Positions 44,868 to 57,200 of a stretch of 64,000 nt of DNA are shown here, piece after piece. Numbering within the stretch: position 1 is the first letter of the stretch; every line of letters begins with the position of its first letter. The notes under the pieces were generated by a model. The model was not told the DNA's origin, did not search any database, and was given only the letters and a program-made list of their open reading frames with translations. The DNA is from Phlebotomus papatasi (taxonomy: Eukaryota > Arthropoda > Insecta > Diptera > Psychodidae): contig NC_077224.1 in the NCBI RefSeq assembly GCF_024763615.1, positions 52,152,712 through 52,216,711 on the forward strand, given 5' to 3'. A program made the position numbers and the translations under genes.

Positions 44868-45905
44868 TACTGGCGGATATAGGGGGTAGCAAAAAGACAA
44901 TGTTGACGGGGTGCTCCCTCAAAGGTGACCCCTCCGAACCGTTCTTTTAAGTATTTTGTATTCGTACGCATACTTTTATCCTTTCGGCTATCTTTAGTAT
45001 TGTATGGTTTAAATTTAGAATTTGTTATTCGATTCTAATATAAAACATTGAAAAACTAAACATTAAAATCAAAAACTGAAAAAAATAAGAAAAACATAAA
45101 ACTTAAAATAATTCAAAAACACTAAGATTTATTTCACTTTAAGGTCATTTTCACACAAGACGCAACCACTGTTTTGAAATTTTTTTTTGTTAGATTTTAT
45201 AAGCTTTCCATAGAACTGAAAATTATTTAATTTGAATTAAACTTCGGTAAAAGATAAATATCGACAAAATATGAAAAGCCTTGCGCGGAATCTAATTTAA
45301 AATATCTTCAAAATAGGATGGAGAAAGAAGAAAAATAGGATAAGAAAGTTATTGGAAGGTGCTTTTAATTTTTTTTTTAATAAGATTTTTTTAAAAGCTT
45401 TTTTGTCTCGATCATCGTTTTGTGATCCTTAAGCTTAATATGCAATTTCCCGAAAGCTATTCAGATCAATGAAAACTCTTTTGTACTCTTTGTCTCAATC
45501 CGACAAAATCGTATAAATCGGCACAATGATTTCCTTGAAGAACAGATCATAAGTGAATTCCTTTTCCTTTTATTGATTTTCATATAAACGCAAAGTCATA
45601 ATAATTGGGCTTACTTTAACAAATTTTCGGGAAAACTTTTCTTTGCGTTTCTTTGCGTTTGAAAAACGATTTATGTTGGGGATAGTTCTCCAATTTGGCT
45701 CCCGGCTTGCTAAAGTCTTGGCCGCATCCTTGACTCTAATTAGAGTCTCTTATCAATCCTATATTGGGCACCTTAATCTATGTAAAATATTGAACATAAC
45801 ACAAAATGTAGTGTCTCACCGTACGCAATTTTATTCTTGGTATCCCGGGAGTTCACCTTAATCGCATTTGCTGACTGGGTCTTTTACCTTACATCCGCCA
45901 CTAGA
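44868..45905. repeat. Candidate ~1-kb inverted-terminal-repeat element
   Basis: The left end CTACTGGCGGATATAGGGGGTA and the right end ..TACCTTACATCCGCCACTAG are inverted near-matches. GTGGCGGAT..GGGGG termini are common in hAT-like elements. No transposase was recognised inside and no target duplication was clear. Confidence 0.45.
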
Positions 45906-48875
45906 GCTTTTCAAATGAGACATATTCCAAGATTGATATTTTAGTTGAAAATGTAAAAAATGTCCATTTATTTATTTATTTTGAAAATTTAAAAAAAAAA
46001 ATATCCATAGAAATCTGTAATTTTGGCTTAATACCTACTATTTATCATGGAAATTTGAGAAAGAATGATTCTGTGATTTCATTTGATTTTAGTAATTCCA
46101 TTTGATTCTAGTGATTTTTGAAGGAATATTATTTCAGATTCTAACCGAATCTTACGAGTAATTCCATGGATTCTATGGATTTTAACGCAAAAATGTGTTG
46201 GTATTCTAAACTTGAGTAACCCCTTGCATTTGTCTAATAAAAAAAAATATTATTTAAGCAGCTGCATTAGGAACATTAGAAACATTAAAAATATATAGAA
46301 CCCCTACTTTAATCCATCTCTGAAAAAAAGAGCTAGGTTCTCTGAAAATTGCACGGTCAAAAAGATACTATTTTGAAGTTTCTTTTATAAAATTGTTCAT
46401 TCATAAATTTATTAACATAAAATGATAAAAAAAAACTTTTCTCTTAAAATAAGAATTTTTTGTCTTGAATTATTTTATTAGAATTTTCATAATACCGCGG
46501 TACGTTTTTCGACTCTAGAATCTTCAAATATCCCAGGTTTTTTTTTCGCGAAGAATGTTATTGTAAAGTAGACGAGTCATCCCATTCAATCCTTTTAGTG
46601 AGTTTGAAAGATATTCAAGACTTTAAGAAGAATTCCAAGAAAATTGTAAGGAAAATTGAACATATTGAGATGTGGTGTGTTCTAAGGAAATCTTTCTTGA
46701 GCCCTCATTTACAACTCGCGTTCTTTGAAAACAGTATTCTACAACGTACCGTTATTGATATAAAATGAGTTTTATAAAATAATTCTACCTATTTCTGAAG
46801 ATCAGACACTTGACATAATGAACCATTAGTATTTTTGGGAGACGTGTTCAGGAGACACTAATGAAATAAAAAATTATTCATTGAATGTCATCTCATTTTA
46901 TAGAGTTGCACAATTAGCGATTGTAATAAAAAAAACTTATGGACTTTCTAATAGTTTTAAGGAAAAACCCCTGTAAGTTTTTTATCCCCCCCCCTCCTTT
47001 AGGGCTCCTTGCTCAGGTATTAGACCTTAGGCCTAATTCGACCGATATCCTGTCAAATCAACTAATTAAATAAGAACCATACTATCAATAACTTAAGAGA
47101 TGAATAATCAATAATTAACTGAAATAGACTACAGCCTGGAGGAAGTTAATCTTAATATTTAATTTTAGTGCATCTCCGTTTGTCTCTATCATTTCAAAAA
47201 AGGTCAATGACATTATCTGAGAACATAAAAATTTACGACATCAAATAAAAAAAGGAGGAGCTTTTTAGCTTTTAGAAATCTCTTAAGGTCATGTGTGAAA
47301 ATTACAAATTTTCTTCCTACATTAGTGTGTTTCTAATTGGTTTTATCTTTCATGTGGAAAACCCTTTTACATTGCGAATGATGGAGGTTTTGGGAGTAAA
47401 ATCGATAAATTTTCCACGAAATGCTTCCTTTGTAAAAGCACTGTAAGATCATAATTAAGTGTTACCCGCATTGTCTGAGTCAGTGATGTTTCCGCCAGCA
47501 AATTTAATGTGGTTTTTAAACTTCAACGCCGCCGTTTGAGATACCGTTTGGTAGTAAAATATGGTTTTTCTCACTTGTACTTCCCCTAAATTACTTTTTT
47601 TTTCTTCTGAGTCAGATTAATGCCAATAACCCATTCAACTATTTACCAGTCAAGGTTTCTTGTTCTTTTTTTCTCTGACCAAGTCCAACTATTTTTGAGT
47701 GAATGTGTTAAAAACCAAAAATAAACCGAGAAATAGTCTAAAAGCGTACTTTCTGTATACAATTGATGAGTTAATTTCCTCTGTGAAAAAAATTAAACAC
47801 CTTTAGCTATGTTTATTTAATTCTGAGCAAAAAGAAGTCATACTGAGAGACACGCGCCAATGTTTGATCATATTGTGATTGATTTCAACTAAAACGTCTA
47901 AATTATGGTTGAGACTTGTGGTGTGAATTATTATAAATTTCCCCCTCTAGAATTCCCAGTATTTACGAAATGTAAATAAATTTCTATGATAATTTCCTGA
48001 CTGGGATGGTACAGAGTGTGACAACCACAACGCAACAGAAACCAGTTTTAGTGCTATTCCTATAGTTCAATTTCTTTGCTTAAACTTGATCGTTCAGTAA
48101 TTGATTGAGAGTTTCTAGGTAATCTTTCTTAAATCGAGTTATATGAAGAGCAACCAAATATTACCGGTTGCGTTTCTACTGTCACAATCATGTGTTAACA
48201 CCAGTATTGACTATTTACAAGTTTTTGCGTATGTGTTTATGAATATATTCGTTTTTTTTTCACCAAGATGATTCAATCGTCTCAGTCCACGAGAAGATCT
48301 TTCCGGCGAAGCATCGTCAGTGAATCCAGTTTGGATTTTGCACTCACTGAAGAACATACAAGGTCTAGACGAAGTCAATGAAAGAAATTTTGGATGTGAA
48401 GTGAATGGTAATATATAATGCGAAGAAATAAGTTCAAAAGAAGTTGAAAAGTCAACTATCTTTCGCAATGTTAAGCTGTGAATCCAGTGATAGTGGTTGA
48501 GTGTGAAGATTCTGCAGTCACCCAGCAAAAAAAAAGGGCAGTGAATTGAGCCAAAATAGGTCAAGTGTCTTATCACTTTGCTCACAATTCAATGAAACTT
48601 TGCTGGTATTTATCATATTTACCAGTTCAAATTTTAATAATCTCTACAAAGAATCGATGTGGAGTAAGCTAGACTTACTTTCATTTCATAGCAATTATTG
48701 TGCTTTTGAAATATTTCCAGATTTTTGCTCAATTCATTAAAATTTTTGTGTAGAAAAAAAGAAGTTGCAAACAAGTTCTGCCAGAACTCTTCTTCCACTG
48801 TTGACAACTTCTTGTTGTTTTTTTTTGCTGAATTTACAAAGAAAAAGAAATACTCAGACTGAAAAAAACAGCAAC

Positions 48876-51151
48876 ATGACCTTCGGCCATTTCATTGCCA
48901 TCGTCGCACTTTGGTTAATCATCGCACTAAATTATGTGCATTTCACAACGGAAGCTGATCTCTATGGTAATTAACATTGTGAAATTGGCGAAGAGTTAAC
49001 TACATCCTGGAATCTCCCATTAAAATTCCCATGATTGACAGTCTATGCATTTTTGGTATTTCCAAGAATTGCTTTTAACCTTTCACCCAATCATGATTTT
49101 TACCATTTATGCAATACGCGATTACGCTGAATACTCTAGTAACACTGCTTAACGTCAATTTTCATGACATCACCCATTGCATTGTATTGTACAGATAAGA
49201 AATCCAAAAGAAAATCCCTATAAACAAAATAATATTCCCAGTTAATGATTAAAGAGTATTTAAACACTTAAGGAAAGAATATCTTGCAAACTTTTTAATG
49301 TTTTAAGATTGCAGAAACTGACGTTTGCTTTAAGATCAATTTTCTAGCGGTTCTAAAGCGGTCTTCAGACTAGAGGTTTACCCAGTTCCCTAAGGTCTCA
49401 GAATCCTAAATGGTAACAAACTTTATTGCTTTTTCAAAATCTATTAGGTCATTTGTCCTTAATAATCGAATCCTAAGTTAATTTTTTTCCAAAATATCTT
49501 GACTGATAAGAAATTGTAACAGTTAAGCCATATGGCTAAGCCTTGGATTTGAAGCCCGTATAACACAAAATTAGTTAGATATTGTAAATTTTTATTGTAC
49601 AAATAATGGCCTAGGGTAAGTGTACCAAATTCCGTACAGCTTACAATTCCGGCCACAGTTTTTGTTCCTCAAACTTCCATGAACTTTTAGTTTTTGCATA
49701 CTCTAGGTCTAGTCTAGAGGATTATACAATGTAATAAAAATAACAAAAAATATTGCTTCGATGAGCAAATGATCTGAAAAAGTCATTAAAAGAATTCCGG
49801 AAAGACAAGGAACTATGAGAATGAAGGCAGCCGGAATAGGCCACCAATGCTTTGTCTACATTTTTATTCATTTTAATTTTTTTTTAAGAATGATATTAGA
49901 AAAAATAAAAAGGATAAACTGTCCGGAGGTAGCCAAAATCCCGAAAACCAAAATCCCGAAAGTCAAAATCTCAAAAGCCAAAATTCTGAATGTTCAAAAT
50001 CCTGAAAGGGATAAAATTATATTATGTAGGATAATGCGTAGAATAATTTCCCAAGACACAGGAAATTACCCCTTGCCTCCAGCAAACGCGAGTGCAATCG
50101 TGGTAGTAGCTAATGACACTTTTGAGAATACGGGATTTTGACTGTCGGGATTTTGGTCCATTCGGGATTTTGTCCCATTCGGGATTTTGGCTTTCGGAAT
50201 TTTGACCGGGACCCCTATAGAACAGTAAACTTGTCTTTATGGATAAGGCTCCCTAAACCTCTGCAGTAACCATTAATATCCAAATACAGCAAAAGAGGGC
50301 TTTTTTAAAAGCGATACGAATTTAGAAGAGCCACTATTTACCGTATAAGCAAGGCCAGTTTGCACTGGTAAAAATAAAAGGATGAAATTGATCCAAATTT
50401 GATCCTTTTGCAAAGGATAGATCAAACTAAAATATTCTATTAGGATAAATGTGCATTCAGAGTTTGAAATTTGATCCATCTTTTGCACAAGGATCAAATT
50501 TAGATCAATTTGATCCTTTTATTTTTAGCAGTACACTCGGTCGTAGTCCTTAGGGGTTAAATTTAAAAATTTAATTTATTTATTAAATTTTTGTGTCAAC
50601 TCTTAATAACTCCATTTCTAAAAGTGTTCTTAGTTCCTTAAATGAGGAGCTCAGAGTAAAAAAACGCTATTTTAATAGGGAAATGCATACGACTTAGAGT
50701 TTTTTTGTACCTACGTTTTTGACCCTTCAGGTTCAATCTTAATGACAAATCTTCACTCCAACCTCATAAATGACTCGTTCCTTGAGCAAGGTAATAGTCA
50801 AAAAACTATCCTAAAATGGAATTATCGAATGTTGAGTATTCTTCCGTCAAAGAGTCAATACCCTTAATTTTAAATTTAGTTAGAAGCGTTAGAAGTATAA
50901 TCGTTGATGATTGAAAAACTACTGTACACCTATGAAAAATAATAAGTATTCATAACGAATGTTATTTCTTACAAGAAGAAACACGCGCTAAAAATAAAAT
51001 ATGGTGTAGCGCATTTGACATGTTTCTTTGTCATGCCAACACAAAGTCGACGTATTCGTATGTAAGAAAAGACAGCTTCACCTCAAAATTTTTATTGCAC
51101 TACTAGGTGAAGCAAAATTCATTGATTTTTGTCTATTTCAAAAATCACACT

Positions 51152-51202
<51 letters not shown>

Positions 51203-54200
51203 GACTGCTTTTGAGCTAGTGCTCTTAGTTGCTACGAAATTTTTATATTGCTATACGATAAGAGCTCTATCTACATATATTTAGTATATTGTAACAAATT
51301 TTTTACTCTTATCAAAATTATTCGATATGCCAAATACTCACATACATTTTTCATAAAATGGAAGCCATAAGTCACTCTCTTCACTTTTAAATAATGCAAT
51401 AAATTTGGTAACGTTCTGTAAATCAACCCAAAAAATTCATCACGGTAAAAAGAATTATAAATTTTCAAATTTTCTAAAATTGTATATACTTTTTTAAGAT
51501 ATTAACTCAATATTGTAATAATTTTGAAGGTGCTTTAATTCATGAAAGATTGAGGAATATGGAACAATGACACTTTATTATAGTTTAACTTACCTTTTAC
51601 GAGCTCTACACAATTTTTTTTTACATTAATGGTGTCTACACACTATAGAAGCAATTTTCGTCAAAAATTGCCTTTTGTTAAAAAAAATCTGACATTTCTG
51701 CCTACAAGGATAGGGGAAATTTTCTTTAAAAGAGCATTTTTTTTTTTAAATTTCTCATAATGTGTAGACGACATAAAACTTTAATATTCAACTCAAAGAA
51801 AAACCCCTTCAATGAAAATTCTTGCAAATTGTGACAATTTTCATTATACGATTAAATCTAACATCTCTATTATTACCCAAGTTAATATGATGAAGTATGT
51901 GACATTACCTCATTGATTATTTGTTTATTAAAATCACACATTAGCATTTAATTAAAGGTTTGAAATACTTGTGTAATGCAATAACACCAAAATGTATTGG
52001 AATTTGTGTAATTCATTCCTCCTCGAATTCCTTTCATTAATCATAGTAAAGTCATTCATTTGATGTATGTTTGTAGTCTAAAGAAATTCTCTCATCTGTT
52101 GTATTTTCTTAGAACAAAAGTTTCTTAACTTTTCATGGAATTCTTATGGTATTCCCTTTTATGTGTCGTTTGGCTGAATTCTCGTGGGACTTATTTCAGA
52201 GGGTAGCATATGCAGATTGAAGGATGGAACTCTTGGTGTTTGCAAAGCACATCTCCAGTGTATATGGGCACGGGAGGGATTCAAAAATGGAAAAATGTCT
52301 TACTCAGATATTGTGAGATGTACCTTTGTTGGAAATTCCGAGATTATTTGCTGTGGCGATGATAAACCAACAGAAGATGACTTTACACCACCCAGCACTG
52401 TTAACATAAATCGAAATGACGTGGACATGATATATTTCGTGTGAGTATATTGTCCTTATGGTTTCAATATTGTTGAACGATTTCAGGGATTTCAGTTATT
52501 TGAAAATCGGATATGAAATTTTACACAGAGTTTATTCAATGCATTCAATTGTGGTTCATTGGTTCCAATTCCAATATTGGTTCAATGCTTCAAGCACATA
52601 AACCATTTTGCAAATATGCAAGAGAATAGATCAAGAATTCAAATAATGTTCTAGTCTGTGGCACTGCACTGCTGCGCAGAAAAAAATTTAATTTGGTCAG
52701 GAAACAGCTTTGCTGAATGCTCGAACTTACGAGATAGAGCCATCAGTGAATTATCTTTCTGAATGTTTATTTGGGTTTATAGGGGAAAGCGCGCTATCTT
52801 TCGACGACTCAAGCTTCGAATAACTCTCTTTTCAATATATTTTTAATGAGTTTGACCCATTAAAATATTATTTTTTAAAACAGCCATGAGTCTATTCCAT
52901 TAAGAACATACAAAAAAAAATTGAGTTGTCCGAAGTTTCAGTCGTCCGAAAGTAGCGCGCTCTCCCCTACACTGAGAGAAATCCGAAAAAGTTAAAATAA
53001 CATTCCGGAAATGTTAATTTTACCCTGCAGTATTGATCCGAAATCGATGTAAATATTACCCTTTTTAGGTGTATTATGGGTTAAAGTTACCCTTTTCCAT
53101 GTTAATTTTACCCTTAAAAAGGTGTAAAATTAACATTAAAAATGTTGATACACCTAAAATGTGTTAAAGGTATGAGAGTTATGAGGAAAAAAAGTTAATC
53201 GCACCCTCTTTTTCTCTCACTCTCAGTGTACCTGTTTATTAACGAATTTTAAATTCATTCACAAATCGGAACACAATTCTGCACTAGGAGATTGACTAAA
53301 AAGTGTGCATTTTAAAATGTTCTTGTTATTAGTAACACGCCTACGCTTGAATAAAAAGGGATAATCGAGAAAAATAAATCAATTAACAATTACTTGGCCA
53401 ATTCACTACCGATTGGGACTGACGCAGCCGGGTTCGAAATTTCAATACCTTTCCAAAACATTCAAATTTAACCAAACCGGTTTAAAAATGAGCCCTCGAA
53501 AGTGATTGGTCTTTAACAATAGATAATGGAACTGGTGTGATTAGTTGATTATAAAAATTCCCGTGATCACCAGTGAGAGTTTTCTTCACCTCAAGAGTAA
53601 AACACCTTTTTAATCTTGCCCAGGGCTTTCGGTCCGGATATGGACCTTCTTCAGTGGTCGACTAAGACTATGTTTTTGTGATTTCTTGAGGGAGAAATAT
53701 TGTAGGGGGAATTAAGTTTCAGAAGAATTTCGGTTCGACAGAATGTAGCAGGAAATAGACGGAGACACTGAACCTTTCTCGATTTTCACAATTTTATTCT
53801 CTACGACGTTTCGAGGATTGATGTCCTCTTCATCAGGTATCGAATATGGCAGGGAACCTGTACGTGATTTTCCCTGCCATATTCGATACCTGATGAAGAG
53901 GACATCCATCCTCGAAACGTCGTAGAGAATAAAATTGTGAAAATCAAGAAAGGTTCAGTGTCTCCGTCTATTTCCTGGGGGAATTAAGGAAAAATATCAC
54001 AGCAGGAAAAATCAGTTGAGAAGGTTTTTGTGGGATTTAAATATTATATTTTACAATTTAATAATTTCTACATTTTTTTTCCTGCAAAGACTCTTTCAGT
54101 GACGTGTTTGGCGCTTTTACTAACAATTTTTCTTTTATTTTTAGTAAAAAGCGCCAAACACGTCACTGAAAGTGTCTTTGCAGAAAGAAAATTTAGAAAT

Positions 54201-57200
54201 TTATTAAATTGTGAAATATTTAAATCCCATAAAAACCTTCTCAACTGATTTTTCCTGCTGTGTTCTTTTTCCTTAATTCCCCCTACAATATTTCTCCCTC
54301 AAGAAATCACAAAAACATAGTCTTAGTCGACCACTGAAGAAGGTCCATATCCGGACCGAAAGCTCTGTGCAAGATTAAAAAGGTGTTTTAGTTTTGAGGT
54401 GAAGACCACTCTCGGAGGTGATTACCGGAATTTTTATAATCATAAACATATTGTTTTCAGAGGGGTTGGAGGGGATAGGGGAGTTAGAGAAAAAAAGTAA
54501 AACACCGACTGAGATAATGCCATTTATGGGGGCTCATCAAAGACCGTAAGTCGTTATGTCTTACCGTACCGTTTCATCTCTAGCTCGGGAACAAACTTAA
54601 GGTCGAGTAAAAAAAATAATTTCCGAAAAAAATTATTTAATTATCGGTACTAAACCGATCCATTACCGATAAAAACCTTTCAATACCTTTCCAAAAAAAA
54701 TCTAAATTTAACCAAATCGATTAAAAATGATTCCTTTAAAGTGATTGAACTTTGACTTTCAATAATTCAAAATCGCGAATTTTCCGGGCATAGGTATGTT
54801 CGGTTCGCCTAGACTACCTCTAAAACATATCCGAAAGTGACTGAAAAAATTTAAGACAATTTTGAGGAAAACAAAAAAATATGTTTTTGAAGAAGATGGA
54901 GGATGATGAAGGAAAAAAACGTCAGAAGATTGTTTTTCATTGGGAGTTACAGAAGATTGAAAATTGATATCTTTACCGTTTAACTCTTTCGCGTCTTTAG
55001 GGTCATATATGACCCGGGGAAAAAAGTTTCTTTTTGGCTATTTACATTAATTGAAATCTAACTGGAGTCTTGAGAAAATGAGCCAAGAATCTTACATCCT
55101 TCTATTATGATGTCGTGCACGAACAGATAGATTTCAATTAATGTAAATACCCAAAAAAAACTTTTTTCCCCGAGTCATGACATTGCCCTAAAGACGCGAA
55201 AGAGTTAAGCCCCAGAGCGGTGACAAATTGGAAAGGAGCGGATTACATAACTCTTCCTTTTTTGAGTTCGAGCAGTAAAATTAAATGTGCTTAGTACTGA
55301 AATTATAACTGAAATAATAAAAAGTGAAATTACCGAAGATTTTATTAAGATTCACATTGTAGTGACCTAAATTAAAAATTTTACTTGCAAAGTTTTATAT
55401 ATCATGCCGCTACCCCACCTTTTACATCGCCAAAATTAAATGAAATCAGAATTTAAATCGAATTTTTCACAAGCATTATTGCACCACGATCTAGCAAGTG
55501 ATCGAGACAAATTGCCAAACAATCCAAAACACCGGCAGAAAATAAAATTTGGTATAGTCAAGGGGTAAATCATATTGAGAAACCCTTGTCAATTGTCCCA
55601 GAAACGCTTCGCAAAACCCGAGAAACCCACTCCTTGCATCGCGAAACCCTAGAAACCCAAAAATTGCATCCCAATTTCTGCATCGTGAAACCCTAAGAAC
55701 CCATTCTTTGCATCGCAAAACTCGAGAAACCCAAAACAAATTGCATCCCTTTCTGCATCGCGAAACCCGATAAACCCATAAATTTCATCGCGAAACTCGA
55801 GAAACCAGAAACCCTTGTCAGAAAAAAATGGAAATAAGTTACCCCTTGAGTATAGTAAATAATAAATTTTTTTCAGGGGCATATTAAATTTTTATAAAGA
55901 AAAATCTAAAATCTTCACAAAATTTTACCGGTATATCTTTTTAGCCAGTATAATTTCATGAAATTAAAATTCCCTTTGTTTCTCAAATATGTTGCATATG
56001 TCTTTCTCTCTTATCTTCTTCTTCTCTTGAAAATCATAACGGTTTTAATTTAGTTCGATCCAGAAAGAAAGGAAAATTTGCTTTCATGAAATTTTCCTAA
56101 TCTAAAAGACGTACCGGATGCTATGAGTAGTAATGAATTGTAATATTCAGTGCTCTTTGTTTCCCTTTGCCAAAATTTACATAGAAATTGCACTTTGAAG
56201 TTAAAAATTGATTACGGATCAAATTTGATTTATTGCTGACAAAATTTAAATTTGTAATTCTCATTGTCCAGTGCTAGGTCAAATTAGATCAGAGATCTAT
56301 GGAATGAGATAGGAATATGCAAATGCATTGGATGGAAATTTTGATTCCATGACATTTTCCTGACCTAAAAGATCTGCCGGGGCTATAATTTATATAAATT
56401 AACTCGATGGCGGAGATCTTTGTGCCAAATTTAATATCTGGGCAACTAAATAATTTTTCCGTCTATTTTTCATTAGAAAAATTAAATATTTAAACTCATA
56501 TTTTATTCATTTTTTGAATTGTATAATCATAGTATTATTCAATTGTTAATTGTCGCAAATTTTATTCAATTTTCTATTGATTCATTTTATTTTAATAAAT
56601 GCTAAAAGCAATTAATATTATATAAAAAAAAACAAAAAAAACTCATCAGTGAGGACAAATGTAAATTTAATTAAATAATGTTATTTATATCTTTTATTGG
56701 TGCAAATTTTTTTTTGATCCGATATGAGTATGGAATGGATGGTACGAGTATATAATAATAAAATAGTTAAATATATGATACTGGTATATCTCACATGGCA
56801 GGTCCCCTGGAAATGAGATAAATCTGCCAGACTTTGGTGTTGCAACTAATCAACAAATTTCAACAACACCAGGATCGAGAATTGAGAGCAAACCAAGAAA
56901 GTGCGAAGAAGCTTGCCTAAAGTTCATGGAGAAATACCAAACACTGACTTATCATATTTTGGGTGGTGTAGAGACGAGTTTGGGGGAGTTTCCGCACATG
57001 GCAGCCCTAGGCTATCCATCGGAGGAAGTTGGTTCAGATGATTTTCAGTGGAACTGCGGTGGGAGCCTAATTGCCGAGAATTACGTTCTCACTGCAGCTC
57101 ACTGTGTTGCCAATCCCGCATCACGTCCCACCATCGTTCGTCTTGGAAAAGTCACCCTCAAAACCAACGACGACACAGCTACACCACAAGATATTCCCAT

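Larger units (their letters stand above)
42222..48875. other. Intergenic region between EOGT and the CLIP protease
   Basis: No gene is supported in about 6.6 kb. EOGT and the protease are divergently arranged, so both promoters should lie here; no firm core element was identified. Repeats at 44315-44490 and 44868-45905 are listed. 48230-48420 is somewhat GC-richer, with short frames, and could be a 5' UTR exon; nothing recognisable. Confidence 0.45.

Noticed and set aside
55491..55882. Minus-strand frames with repeated FLGFRDA motifs
   Set aside because: They arise from the GCATCGCGAAACCC minisatellite.
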